Assembly: GCF_032883915.1 (NCBI RefSeq)
Contig: NZ_CP120717.1
Span: 6,362,001 to 6,426,000 of the forward strand
DNA from: Endozoicomonas sp. 8E
Lineage (GTDB): Bacteria; Pseudomonadota; Gammaproteobacteria; Pseudomonadales; Endozoicomonadaceae
Length of the DNA: 64,000 bases
Reading direction: 5' to 3'
Numbering within the stretch: position 1 is the stretch's first letter; each line of letters opens with the position of its first letter. The position numbers and the translations under genes were made by a program. Positions 43,752 through 52,439 of the stretch are shown here, piece by piece. Below the pieces are notes generated by a model that saw nothing but the letters and a program-made list of their open reading frames with translations, was not told the origin of the DNA and did not search any database.

Positions 43752-44151
43752 ATGAAATTTGCCAAGTACCTCATCATCCTGATCATTGTCCTGGCTGCCA
43801 TTGTCTGGTTTGGGGTAATGGACTCGTTCAGCCCATTGGTGAGAGAGGATATTACCCACCCCATATTTACCATTGGTGATGCCAGCTATCAGAGCGCCCT
43901 GTCGGAAGGCAAAAGTATCATCAAGTTTGGACCTGTGTTCTGGGGGTTATATCCCGGTGGATTGGCGTTTAAAAACTGCCAGAGAAGCCACAGCCTTTAT
44001 GCAAAATAACCAAAGTGAACTGGATAACTTTTCTTCCGGCTGGGCAGTTTACGAATTGACCGGGGATTTTGAAATGGATACACATTCATCAGGCCAGCAT
44101 CGCTATTTAAATCAATCGTTACTGGTCTGGCAGCGAGTGGGCCAACCTTAG
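43752..44151 (+). pseudogene. Membrane-anchored DUF2878/DUF-type small protein, frameshifted
   Basis: From the ATG at 43752 the frame gives an anchor (FAKYLIILIIVLAAIVWFGV) and a soluble part (REDITHPIFTIGDASYQSAL, FGPVFWGLYPGGLA). A slip near 43965 then moves the rest (LKTAREATAFMQNNQSELDN, GWAVYELTGDFEMDT, NQSLLVWQRVG) to another frame. The joined protein would be about 132 residues. I do not recognise the family with confidence; the DUF label is only a placeholder for an unknown small protein. The frame also extends the cfa operon by one gene. Confidence 0.6.
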
Positions 44152-44178
44152 CCAATAAAAAAACCGTAACATGATCGG

Positions 44179-44266
44179 CTATATCGAAACTATATCGAAA
44201 CTATATCGAAACTATATCGAAACTATATCGAAACTATATCGAAACTATATCGAAACTATATCGAAA
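44179..44266. repeat. Eight perfect tandem copies of an 11-bp unit
   Basis: The unit CTATATCGAAA is repeated eight times without a mismatch, ending exactly at the stop codon (44267-44269) of the photolyase gene. The unit length is close to one helical turn. Perfect identity means recent expansion, so copy number probably differs among strains. Confidence 0.98.
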
Positions 44267-45814
44267 CTAAAGCCGGTCTATTTTCTTCAAATACACCTCT
44301 GCCTGATGAGTAATAACTGCCCGTTCATCACCGGACTGTTTGTCCCAGTTCTTGTAAATCATACCGATTCTGGGGTTCTTGCTCAGTTGCTCTCTGTGTT
44401 TGACCATAAAATGCCAGTAAAGACTGTTGAATGGGCAAGCTCGCTCACCGGTTTTTCGCTTCACGTCGTAGTGACAGCTTTTGCAGTAGTCACTCATCTT
44501 GTTGATGTAGTTACCACTGGCGGCATAAGGTTTTGAAGCTAACAAACCGCCGTCTGCAAACTGGCTCATGCCACGGGTGTTTGGGAGTTCGACCCACTCA
44601 ATAGCGTCCACATAAATGCCCAGGTACCACTCATCAACCTGACCGGGGTCGATTCCTGCCAACAAGCAGAATGTGCCGGTAATCATCAATCTCTGGATAT
44701 GGTGGGCATAGGCATAATCCAGAGACTGAGCAATTGCCTCCTGCAGACAGGTCATTCGGGTTTCGCCAGTCCAGAAAAAGCCTGGCAATGCACGCTGAGC
44801 CTTGAAGTAGTTGAGTGAGGAATACTCAGGCATGTTGACCCAGTAAATGCCCCGAACATACTCCCGCCAGCCAAGTATCTGTCGGATAAATCCTTCCACC
44901 TGAGCAATGGAGATGGACTCAGGGTCTGCCCGCCAGGCTCTGACTGCGGCCTGAATCACCTGCATCGGGGTCAGCATTTTACTGTTCAGGGCAAAGGACA
45001 GACGGGAGTGATAGAGGCTCCATTTTTTATCACTCTGGTGAGTCATAGCGTCCTGAAACTGCCCGAACCGCGGCAGTCCGTGTTGACAAAAGTAGCGCAG
45101 TTGTTTGAGTGACTGCTGCCTCGTAATCGGCCAGATCAGCTCGGGAGTGGCTTTACCAAAATATTGGATATTGTGTCTGTTCAGCCTTTCCAGAATGCCT
45201 GCCACCGGGTTAGTGAACACCAGTGGCTCTGGGATCTCTTCAAGATCACTGGCTTTAAAGTGGTTGCGGTTCTCCTGGTCATAATTCCACTGCCTGCCCT
45301 CTGGCTGATTGCCGTCCATCAGAATGTCGAATCGCTTTCGCATCTTGCGATAAAAATGCTCCATCCTTGTGGCTTTGCCCTGACCGAAATAGCTTGAAAT
45401 CTCATCAAACGGCAGCAGAAAGTGTTCGCTATCGACTTCCTGGACAGGGACACCGATATTCATGCCCTGCAACTGCCTCAGAAGCCGGTATTCATCGGCT
45501 CTCTGGTATTGAAACTGTTTGATCCCGTGGGTTTTGACCAGTGCTTGCAGAAGGGATGGCAAATCCTCGTATTGAGCCGTCTCATCGAGGGTTAAATGCA
45601 AAACTTCATGGCCGGATTTTGCCAGTGCCGCTGCAAAGGCTTCCATAGCTGCAAAGAACGCACAGATCTTTTGTACATGGTGCTTTACATAGGAGGCTTC
45701 CTGATGGAGCTCTGCTATCAGATAGAGGGTATCCGGCTCTTTGTTAGTGAACCAGCTATGGCCAGCGTATAGCTGGTCTCCGAGGATGAGCCTCAGTGTT
45801 GAATAGGTTTTCAT
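44267..45814 (-). CDS. FeS-type (6-4) photolyase / bacterial cryptochrome
   Basis: The 515-residue protein begins STLRLILGDQLYAGHSWF, and the start at 45814 is set by AAGG five bases before it; the longer frame runs into a palindromic repeat. It has the FAD-binding photolyase fold, and the cluster Cys residues: CKSC-x12-C in DYCKSCHYDVKRKTGERACP plus a Cys in TGTFCLLAGIDPGQ. This matches the spacing in PhrB of Agrobacterium. Such enzymes repair (6-4) photoproducts using light. It is convergent with the cfa operon; in Rhodobacter-type bacteria a photolyase-like gene also belongs to the RpoE regulon. Confidence 0.93.
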   Translation of the reverse strand: MKTYSTLRLILGDQLYAGHSWFTNKEPDTLYLIAELHQEASYVKHHVQKICAFFAAMEAFAAALAKSGHEVLHLTLDETAQYEDLPSLLQALVKTHGIKQFQYQRADEYRLLRQLQGMNIGVPVQEVDSEHFLLPFDEISSYFGQGKATRMEHFYRKMRKRFDILMDGNQPEGRQWNYDQENRNHFKASDLEEIPEPLVFTNPVAGILERLNRHNIQYFGKATPELIWPITRQQSLKQLRYFCQHGLPRFGQFQDAMTHQSDKKWSLYHSRLSFALNSKMLTPMQVIQAAVRAWRADPESISIAQVEGFIRQILGWREYVRGIYWVNMPEYSSLNYFKAQRALPGFFWTGETRMTCLQEAIAQSLDYAYAHHIQRLMITGTFCLLAGIDPGQVDEWYLGIYVDAIEWVELPNTRGMSQFADGGLLASKPYAASGNYINKMSDYCKSCHYDVKRKTGERACPFNSLYWHFMVKHREQLSKNPRIGMIYKNWDKQSGDERAVITHQAEVYLKKIDRL

Positions 45815-45867
45815 AGAACCTTCGCAAGTATCTGTCTTCATCCTTACCTTTAATGCCTCCTGGGGCA

Positions 45868-46078
45868 AGCAGCCTGTCGGACTTAAGACTGTCCTACACG
45901 GCAACTGCTCCTGCGTTGCTCTAGCTCCTGCATCCATGCAGTCGTGCGGTTGCAAGAAATTGAGGATAAAAATCCCTGTTTCTTCGTCAAATAGCTCGCT
46001 ATTCTCCTCAGAAACAGAGATTTTTATCCTCAATTTCTTGCAATCCTCGCTACGGACGCTTAAGTCCGACAGGCTGCT
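45868..46078. repeat. Large palindromic MITE-like element with a 34-bp near-perfect stem
   Basis: Outer inverted ends AGCAGCCTGTCGGACTTAAG and CTTAAGTCCGACAGGCTGCT are perfect complements. Inside, a 34-base arm at 45950-45983 (starting ttgcaagaaattgaggataa) pairs with 46010-46043 with one mismatch across a 26-base loop. The 211-bp element separates the photolyase gene from the secreted protein gene. Confidence 0.93.
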
Positions 46079-46145
46079 AGGGGAACTTTGTCACCCTTAG
46101 TCGTGTCTAAATAATTAAACGGATTTACTATGAGGAGATACCATT

Positions 46146-47201
46146 ATGAAGTATTTATGGACAATTCTATTGGTTCTGGCCCTGCCACTTCAGGCTCCAG
46201 CTGAAGAAATCAATCAGGGAATGATTGATTTGGTTTCCACAGCCTACGGTTTGAGCGTATCGGGCGCTTATCCCGAGACTGCTGTAATGGTCGGCAATTC
46301 TGCTTATTATGAACAGATGCTCGCTGCCGGAGCCATCGGTGACGATCACGCTGTGGACCCTGCTTTCTCTGAAGCCTTTACAGCTCTTGGAGCCAAGGCT
46401 GAGGAGAATTTTTCCAAACTCTGTGAAGCTTATAAATTGTCAGCTTCCGAGAATAAACCCACGGCACAGGATGTTCTGGATGCCATGAAGGCGCTGGACT
46501 TCGGCAGGCAATTTAATGCCGGCATTGAGGCATCTCGCAGCAGAGATGACGGTTTCGTACTTTACAAAACGCCTTCACTGATTAAAAAAGCTTTTAAGTC
46601 ACTCCTGCCTTCTCGCGCAAGAAGTTTCAGAAAGCTCATAGAAAGCAGCCATGCCAGAACCATGGTTTTCAATATCAATAAAGATCTTGTTAATTTACTG
46701 GGCATCGGTTCAAAGGCGCGTACGGATCAGGTTAATGACATCGTCAGCTTTACCTCGAACAGCAAAGATTCAAGACTCATAAGGAGTAACACCGGCAATG
46801 CCGAGGGCATGAGCAAAGGATTTAATGCCGTAGCCGGTGGATCTGGCCTGCAACTAAGTAAAGTAGACCCCGGAAAAGTCGTCAGCCATTACAGTGGCAA
46901 GAGTCAGGCCGATGTCATCATTGCTGCCGTTACCGAACATGCTGCAAAACATGAAGACGTCGTCTATCTGCTGGCATTTTATGGTCAGTCCAAATACCAG
47001 TATTTCACTGTCAGCATTGCCAGGGGGTTCATCAACATTACCTTTGCGGCTGATGATAACAGACCGATTCCGGTCGTCATTACCTCAATGCCCGCAAGCA
47101 GAGTTGATTATTCAACCCTGGCGGCAGCCATTAATGACTTTATGAGAGGCAAGGATGAAGTGCCGGATCTGCTGGGAATCTGGAGAATGGCTGACCTGTA
47201 A
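46146..47201 (+). CDS. Secreted hypothetical protein, 351 aa
   Basis: A signal peptide (MKYLWTILLVLALPLQAPAE) is followed by an alpha-helical soluble protein with no recognised family. A middle basic region (LIKKAFKSLLPSRARSFRKL) and a C-terminal alpha/beta stretch (VVYLLAFYGQSKYQYFTVSI, INITFAADDNRPIPVVITSM) are visible. gaggagatacc is a strong ribosome binding site. It stands alone between two palindromic repeats. Likely a periplasmic or secreted protein; no function can be assigned. Confidence 0.65.
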   Translation: MKYLWTILLVLALPLQAPAEEINQGMIDLVSTAYGLSVSGAYPETAVMVGNSAYYEQMLAAGAIGDDHAVDPAFSEAFTALGAKAEENFSKLCEAYKLSASENKPTAQDVLDAMKALDFGRQFNAGIEASRSRDDGFVLYKTPSLIKKAFKSLLPSRARSFRKLIESSHARTMVFNINKDLVNLLGIGSKARTDQVNDIVSFTSNSKDSRLIRSNTGNAEGMSKGFNAVAGGSGLQLSKVDPGKVVSHYSGKSQADVIIAAVTEHAAKHEDVVYLLAFYGQSKYQYFTVSIARGFINITFAADDNRPIPVVITSMPASRVDYSTLAAAINDFMRGKDEVPDLLGIWRMADL

Positions 47202-47253
47202 ACCCTCTTGACTCCGGGCTAAGAGTCCATGAGAGCCTGCCGGAGCGTCACAG

Positions 47254-47420
47254 TTAAGTACCTGGCCAGTTGGTTTCGCATATTCTGGCGAGTGGATTTT
47301 TTCATCCTTCAAGGCGCAACGACGGGCGCGTAGCCTTAGCTACGCAACCAGAGTTGGAACGCATAAGGATGGAAAAAGCCGCCGTCCAGAATATGCGAAA
47401 CCAACTGGTTAGGTACTTAA
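47254..47420. repeat. Palindromic element with 35-bp inverted ends
   Basis: The left end TTAAGTACCTGGCCAGTTGG continues ttcgcatattctgg. The right end is its inverted copy with two differences and finishes AGGTACTTAA. The right end carries the stop codon of the acyltransferase gene. The end sequence also resembles the last codons of the family 2 secreted genes at 20599 and 24206. Confidence 0.92.
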
Positions 47421-48181
47421 TCACCCTTTCTGGGAAAAAGCTTGTGACGAACCCAGCCTCTCAGGCTGTTCCCCCCCAAAACATAGCGATCCAGTTCCTC
47501 CTGCATGCGTAGGAAACGATCGCTGTCCCGGAACATAAATTCTCTTTTCAGCATCCGGCGTTGGGGGTTCAGCTTTTTAATGACTTTGGCCGGATTACCT
47601 CCCACTACCGTATTGGGAGGCACATCTTTCACAACCACAGCACCTGCTGCCACAACACTGTTCTCGCCTATGGTGATACCCTTGCCAACTTTCGCACCGT
47701 GCCCCACCCAGACATTATCTTCCAGCACAATAGGTTTGCTGCAACGGAAGGGGCGCAGGCGGTTATAGAGACCGTGCCAGTCGCTGTCGGATATGTAGCA
47801 ATCGGCGGCTAACATACAGTTGTCACCAATGCTAATGCTGGCTGCTGAAGAGAGGGTGGTTCCCGGAGATATCAGGCAATGATCACCAATTTTGATATTG
47901 CCCTGGATTCCCCGGCCGCTCCAGGTGGAGAGACTGACCGGGTTATGGCGGATACTGATCAGGTGGACAAAACGACCGATGGAAATACCGGCACCGTGCA
48001 CATTGACTGTAGAAGGGTGAACCACCATAGGGTGTTCGCCCAGATGTTCAAAATGTTTGCTGAAAAAGTGCTGGATATAAAACCGCTGCCAGCGGTCTGA
48101 GAGCATCTTGATCCAGAAAGGTTTATGATTTTTACGCACTGAACAAGCCTGATTTGTTATTATGCCTTTGCAGCCAGTCAT
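47417..48181 (-). CDS. Left-handed beta-helix acyltransferase
   Basis: The 254-residue protein has hexapeptide repeats (ISIGRFVHLISIR, IKIGDHCLISPGTTLSSAAS, ISIGDNCMLAADCYISD) and the active-site region VWVGHGAKVGKGITIGENSV, ending VVGGNPAKVIKKLN, typical of WcaF/CysE-like sugar O-acetyltransferases. The substrate is not readable. It is divergent from the methyltransferase at 48209, with 27 bases between them, so both share a control region with the sugar-modification cluster. The stop codon lies in the terminal repeat of the palindromic element. Confidence 0.87.
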   Translation of the reverse strand: MTGCKGIITNQACSVRKNHKPFWIKMLSDRWQRFYIQHFFSKHFEHLGEHPMVVHPSTVNVHGAGISIGRFVHLISIRHNPVSLSTWSGRGIQGNIKIGDHCLISPGTTLSSAASISIGDNCMLAADCYISDSDWHGLYNRLRPFRCSKPIVLEDNVWVGHGAKVGKGITIGENSVVAAGAVVVKDVPPNTVVGGNPAKVIKKLNPQRRMLKREFMFRDSDRFLRMQEELDRYVLGGNSLRGWVRHKLFPRKGD

Positions 48182-48208
48182 CTGACTGAACTACTTCCGA
48201 CGTATAAG

Positions 48209-48886
48209 TTGAAAAAACGAACGACCTCTTTACAAACAGGTCTTTTACAAACGGGTCTTTTACAAGCTATGCCTCTAAAACTGCCACTCAATATCGATTC
48301 GATTAAAGGCTTTCTGGCGCCGGATGAAGGTGAAGCACTTTATCAGTTCGCTCTGGAAGCCAGCCAGCTGGGCCCCTGTCTGGAAATTGGCAGTTACTGT
48401 GGCAAGTCTACGGTCTACCTGGGTGTTGCCTGCCAGCAAAATAACAGTGTGCTCTACGCCGTGGATCACCATCGTGGGTCAGAAGAGCACCAGCTGGGAG
48501 AAGAGTACCACGACAGTGACCTCTACGATGCCAGCATTCAACAGATGGATAGCTTTAAAGCGTTCCGAACCACCATGCGCGAAGCCAGACTGGAAGACAC
48601 GGTTGTCCCTGTTGTAGCTCCTTCTGCGGTAGCATCCCGTCACTGGGCCACCCCTCTGGGCATGGTGTTTATTGACGGTGGTCACAGTGAAGCAGCCGCC
48701 CGGACGGATTTTCGCAGCTGGGTCAGCTTTATCAAGCCCGGCGGTATTCTGGCCATACACGATATCTTTCCCGATCCGAAAGACGGTGGGCAGGCACCCT
48801 ACAATATCTGGAAGCTGGCGAAAGCCTCCGGATTATTTGAAGAGCTGCCCATGGTCAACACTCTGGGGCTTTTCCGCCGCCTTTAA
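48209..48886 (+). CDS. Class I SAM methyltransferase (Methyltransf_24 type)
   Basis: Motif I is CLEIGSYCGKSTVYLGVACQ, followed by VLYAVDHHRGSEEHQL (acidic loop) and the metal/substrate loop MVFIDGGHSEAAARTDFRSW, KPGGILAIHDIFPDPKDGGQ. These are the features of small-molecule methyltransferases related to macrocin and cephalosporin O-methyltransferases. The start may be TTG at 48209 or ATG at 48269; the intervening codons contain a short repeat. It converges with the toroid gene at 48883, with a four-base overlap. Confidence 0.87.
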   Translation: MKKRTTSLQTGLLQTGLLQAMPLKLPLNIDSIKGFLAPDEGEALYQFALEASQLGPCLEIGSYCGKSTVYLGVACQQNNSVLYAVDHHRGSEEHQLGEEYHDSDLYDASIQQMDSFKAFRTTMREARLEDTVVPVVAPSAVASRHWATPLGMVFIDGGHSEAAARTDFRSWVSFIKPGGILAIHDIFPDPKDGGQAPYNIWKLAKASGLFEELPMVNTLGLFRRL

Positions 48887-49974
48887 TTGTTGACTGCTGC
48901 CAGAGCTTCCTCGGTTTCTGGCAGTTCCACTTCCGGTTTTATCTCCAGACTCGACTCCAGAAACAGACGGGAAGCGGTTGTGTGCTCAGTCAGAGCATCG
49001 GCTGCCAGCAAAATAGCGCCGGCTGTCCAGGTCGTTTTTTCCTGCGGCCAGATCACGTCTTCAACGTATTGATAGCCTGTCCAATAGCCGCCATCACTGT
49101 CACGCCAGTTGTGCAACCAGCTGAAGAGCTGAGTGGCTTTCTGCTTTTCACCCGCAGCCAGCAGCGCCATGGTCAGCTCGCAGGATTCAGCGATGGTGAT
49201 CCAGGGTTGATCACTGACACAGAGACAGCCCATGTCCTTACGTACAAACTTGTCCCAGAATGTCTGGATTCGGTCGCGGGCTTCCTGACCCCGGAAGACA
49301 CCGGCCAGAATGGGGTAAAACCAGTCCATGGAAAAACGCTCTTTGCTTTCCCAGGTGCGGTCGAAGTTCTCGGGATGGAATTTCAGAGCCTGCCCCAGCT
49401 GTTGCCAGGCATCGAGCCATGGCTCAACGTTCCTGTTCAGCGCTTCAGCGATCAGAATGGCGCATTCCAGACTTTTCAGAACCGAAGAGCAGCCTGTAAT
49501 CAGCGCGTCTTTGTGTGGCTCACCATCTTCCATGACGGCCCAGTAAATTTCACCAGTAGGCGACTGTTGTCGCAGTACAAACTGGATAGCACTTTCGACC
49601 ATGGGCCAGTTCAGTTCCAGAAACCCGATATTTTCAGTAATCAGGTAGTGATGCCAGACACCGGTCGCCACATAGGCGACAAAGTTCGTTTCTCGCTTGT
49701 CGCTGTACAGAGGCTTGCCGTCCTGATAGTTGGCGAACCAGCTGCCATCTTCCAGCTGCTCTTTTCGCAGCCAGCCATAGGCGCTTTCAGCTTCAGAATA
49801 ATGACCAATAATACTCAGTCCCATGGCCGCTTCGGTATGGTCCCAGGGGTCCAGCTTGCCACCGGTAAACCAGGGAATGCTGCCATCTTTCTGCTGTACA
49901 GAGAGGATGTGCTCTGCCGTTTTGTTGAGAAAATCTCTTGGGAACAGGCCTTTGGTCAGCAGCAGGCTATCCAT
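48883..49974 (-). CDS. Alpha/alpha-toroid (prenyltransferase/terpenoid-cyclase-like) protein
   Basis: The 363-residue protein has the QW-like repeats of the toroid fold: AEHILSVQQKDGSIPWFTGG, AYGWLRKEQLEDGSWFANYQ, AIQFVLRQQSPTGEIYWAVM and LFSWLHNWRDSDGGYWTGYQ. Such proteins are often annotated as prenyltransferase or phenyltransferase. No aspartate-rich DxDD or zinc motif of known cyclases is evident, so it may bind rather than cyclise. It overlaps the methyltransferase at 49967 by eight bases and thus belongs to one operon with it and the glycosyltransferase. Confidence 0.75.
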   Translation of the reverse strand: MDSLLLTKGLFPRDFLNKTAEHILSVQQKDGSIPWFTGGKLDPWDHTEAAMGLSIIGHYSEAESAYGWLRKEQLEDGSWFANYQDGKPLYSDKRETNFVAYVATGVWHHYLITENIGFLELNWPMVESAIQFVLRQQSPTGEIYWAVMEDGEPHKDALITGCSSVLKSLECAILIAEALNRNVEPWLDAWQQLGQALKFHPENFDRTWESKERFSMDWFYPILAGVFRGQEARDRIQTFWDKFVRKDMGCLCVSDQPWITIAESCELTMALLAAGEKQKATQLFSWLHNWRDSDGGYWTGYQYVEDVIWPQEKTTWTAGAILLAADALTEHTTASRLFLESSLEIKPEVELPETEEALAAVNN

Positions 49975-50725
49975 AACAGACCTCCTTGTTGGTATCGTTG
50001 GATTTATCTCTGCCCGGCTCCCACTCGAAGTACATCACCACACTTTTTCCCATGACCGGATCAAGCAGCTTTTCGGTAATGCGGGTCACCTTCGGCTTTT
50101 TCATAAGATCCCATACCAGCAGCTTGTGATAGTGATCGACCAGTTTGGAGGGCTGTTCCCATTTCCAGCATTTCAGCCACCAGTAGGGAACGTGCAAGGC
50201 GTGGGCCCAGTGCCGTGAATAACGGCGCCAGCCAAGCGATTCGATATCATGGCGCAGATGCGTGGCGTTAAAGATGCGAATATGGCCGCCCTCGACCTCA
50301 TGGTAAGCCTTGCTCAGACGCCAGCAGATCTCTTCCGGCCAGGCTCTGGGTACACTGACTGCCAGCAAACCATCGGGCTTCAATACCCGTTTGATCTCAG
50401 CCAGTACCTCCAGATAATCGGGAATATGTTCCAACACTTCGGAACAGATTATTTTGTCGAACGTGTCGTCTTCAAAAGGCAACTCCAGAGCGTTGCCCTG
50501 AATAAAACGAAGACTGCGACCGTCTTCTGACCCCTGCAGAAATTGTTCAGACTCCTGCTGCCTGTCACGGGCTGTTTGCAGGTCTTTTTCGCACAGGTCC
50601 AACCCTGTCACATCGACTCTGGCCTCCAGCCAGGCTGCAATGGAGTGACGGCCCTCACCGCAACCCACGTCCAGCACTTTATCGCCACTGCGTAACTTCA
50701 GACGATTAAAATCTATGGTTTGCAT
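49967..50725 (-). CDS. Class I SAM methyltransferase (Methyltransf_11 type)
   Basis: A 252-residue protein with a full SAM fold: VLDVGCGEGRHSIAAWLEAR (motif I), VTGLDLCEKDLQTARDRQQ (acidic residue), FDKIICSEVLEHIPDYLEVL (motif IV), IKRVLKPDGLLAVSVPRAWP (motif V). Likely a small-molecule or sugar/lipid methyltransferase. It lies between the glycosyltransferase (24-base gap) and the toroid protein (overlap), on the same strand. The substrate is unknown. Confidence 0.9.
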   Translation of the reverse strand: MQTIDFNRLKLRSGDKVLDVGCGEGRHSIAAWLEARVDVTGLDLCEKDLQTARDRQQESEQFLQGSEDGRSLRFIQGNALELPFEDDTFDKIICSEVLEHIPDYLEVLAEIKRVLKPDGLLAVSVPRAWPEEICWRLSKAYHEVEGGHIRIFNATHLRHDIESLGWRRYSRHWAHALHVPYWWLKCWKWEQPSKLVDHYHKLLVWDLMKKPKVTRITEKLLDPVMGKSVVMYFEWEPGRDKSNDTNKEVCYG

Positions 50726-50748
50726 GTTGTTTCAGTTATCCTCGGGCA

Positions 50749-52131
50749 TCACCCGCTGACAGCGGTCCGCTGGTCAAGCTCAGCATCGGCAGCCATTGTG
50801 GCTTTTAATTCTTCGGGTTCTTGTTCAATATCCAGCAGGTTCAGGTAATACTGACTGAACTGTCTGGCGGCTACTTTCCAGCAGAAAGTATCCAGAATTC
50901 GTTGTCGGCCAAGCTGACCGTATTGAATCCGCTGTTCAGGGTTTTCCAACAGTGTCCGCAAGGCTTGTGCCAGGGCTTTGCTGTTGCCAGCCCGGACAAT
51001 CAGGCCAGCATCACCCACAACTTCAGGAAGAGCGCCTCCGTCTGAAGAAATTACCGCACATCCACAGGACATGGCTTCTCCGGCCGGTAGCCCAAAACCC
51101 TCATAGAGTGAAGGGGTCACTGCAATGGCGGCTTGGGAATAGTATTCCACCATTTGTTCAGTGGAAATGCCGGACACAAAAGTTACCGCTGAGCCAAGAT
51201 TCAGTTGTTTCAGCTGCTGCTCTGTCTGACCACCTTCTTTCAGTTTGCCTACCACCAGCAGTTCCAGCTCAGGATAGTCCGGTTTTAACAAAGCCATGGC
51301 TTCCAGGAGATGTTTTAAACCTTTCAAAGGCTGGTCCGCAGAAGCTGTTGTCATAATTCTGAACGGCTTGCGTTCGATATTAGGTTGAGGGCTGAAGGCT
51401 TCGGTATCAATCCCATTATAAATAAGATTGATGTCGTCAGCTGGACGCTCAAAGGCTTCAGCGATATCCCCCCGGGACTGCTCCGAAACAGTGACAATGT
51501 GCTTCAGTTCACGAACCACTCTGCCCTGCATGGTCAGGAAAGAATACCAGCGCCGGGTCAACAGACGGTGCTTCCAGTCTGGCGCGGCATCCAGAGCCAG
51601 CTGTCTGTCCCGGGTGATGGGGTGATGGACGGTGGCTACAACGGGAATACCCTGTTTTTGCAGGTCCAGAAGGCCATAGCCCAGACTCTGGTTGTCGTGA
51701 ATAATGTCGTAGTCATGAGTGTTTTTGCGCAGGTATTTCACGACACGACGGGTAAATGTGTAGGGCTCGGCAAAGCCTCCGGTCAGCATGGCCCACCATT
51801 CAAAGAAATCAGACCAGGATTTCAGGTGTCTGGGTCTCAGGGCTGTGACATGACTTTCCTGGCTGAACAGATCCAGACTGGGGATTTCAATCAGGCCCAC
51901 CCGGGGATCAAGATCCGGATAAGGAGGGCCGGAAATAACATCCACCTGATGACCGGCTTCCACCAGAGCCTTGCTCAGGTACTTGAGATAGATGCCCTGA
52001 CCACCCACAAAGGGATGACTTCGATAACACAGCAGACAGATTTTAAGCGACCTGGCAGGCTGTTTAGATACCTCAGACGACAGAGGGCTTGCTGACGTCA
52101 GTGTGTTGGGTAGTTTTTCTTGTATGGTCAT
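50749..52131 (-). CDS. GT4-family glycosyltransferase
   Basis: A 460-residue GT-B protein. N-terminal domain: LKICLLCYRSHPFVGGQGIY, with the donor-side HHPITRD. C-terminal donor-binding domain: FRIMTTASADQPLKGLKHLL, LELLVVGKLKEGG, and the GT4 E-x7-E motif in SLYEGFGLPAGEAMSCGCAV. The first gene of the operon with the methyltransferase and toroid gene. ATG at 52131 (MTIQEKLPNTLT) is preferred over 52146. Nucleotide-sugar and acceptor are not readable. Confidence 0.92.
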   Translation of the reverse strand: MTIQEKLPNTLTSASPLSSEVSKQPARSLKICLLCYRSHPFVGGQGIYLKYLSKALVEAGHQVDVISGPPYPDLDPRVGLIEIPSLDLFSQESHVTALRPRHLKSWSDFFEWWAMLTGGFAEPYTFTRRVVKYLRKNTHDYDIIHDNQSLGYGLLDLQKQGIPVVATVHHPITRDRQLALDAAPDWKHRLLTRRWYSFLTMQGRVVRELKHIVTVSEQSRGDIAEAFERPADDINLIYNGIDTEAFSPQPNIERKPFRIMTTASADQPLKGLKHLLEAMALLKPDYPELELLVVGKLKEGGQTEQQLKQLNLGSAVTFVSGISTEQMVEYYSQAAIAVTPSLYEGFGLPAGEAMSCGCAVISSDGGALPEVVGDAGLIVRAGNSKALAQALRTLLENPEQRIQYGQLGRQRILDTFCWKVAARQFSQYYLNLLDIEQEPEELKATMAADAELDQRTAVSG

Positions 52132-52439
52132 TGAATAACCTGTCACCAGACTGGTTTATGGGCTTGAAACAGCGCAGTTTGCTGAATGTGACGGGACAAA
52201 GGCCACCGTTTTCTACCCGTATCATTTGCGGGTGAGTCCTTTCTGTCAGACTCGGACAGGCTCCTGATCGTCAGGGTCGTGGGAAAATAGCATAAAGTGA
52301 AGCGGGCGTGAAATGGCGGGTGCATATCGAATGAATCTCTGAGAGTCATGCTCTCATTGTCTGCAGCGAACTAATGACAGATCTACCTTCATGCCTGATC
52401 TTTTGGACAGAATGTTGGTCACGCAAAAAAACTGTTATA
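52132..52439. other. Intergenic, no gene seen
   Basis: This region lies between divergent genes. No ORF of substance and no tRNA. The right part leads into the 20-bp inverted repeat at 52440-52496. Confidence 0.5.

Noticed and set aside
44179-44266. CRISPR array or iteron origin
   Set aside because: There are no spacers, and no replication initiator gene is nearby; it is a simple tandem repeat.
45815-46033. N-terminal extension of the photolyase frame
   Set aside because: It runs through the palindromic repeat and lacks similarity to photolyases. The ATG at 45814 has a good ribosome binding site and gives the usual length.
48982-50055. 357-residue plus-strand ORF opposite the toroid gene
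   Set aside because: Antisense shadow; the minus frame has clear toroid repeats and operon overlaps.
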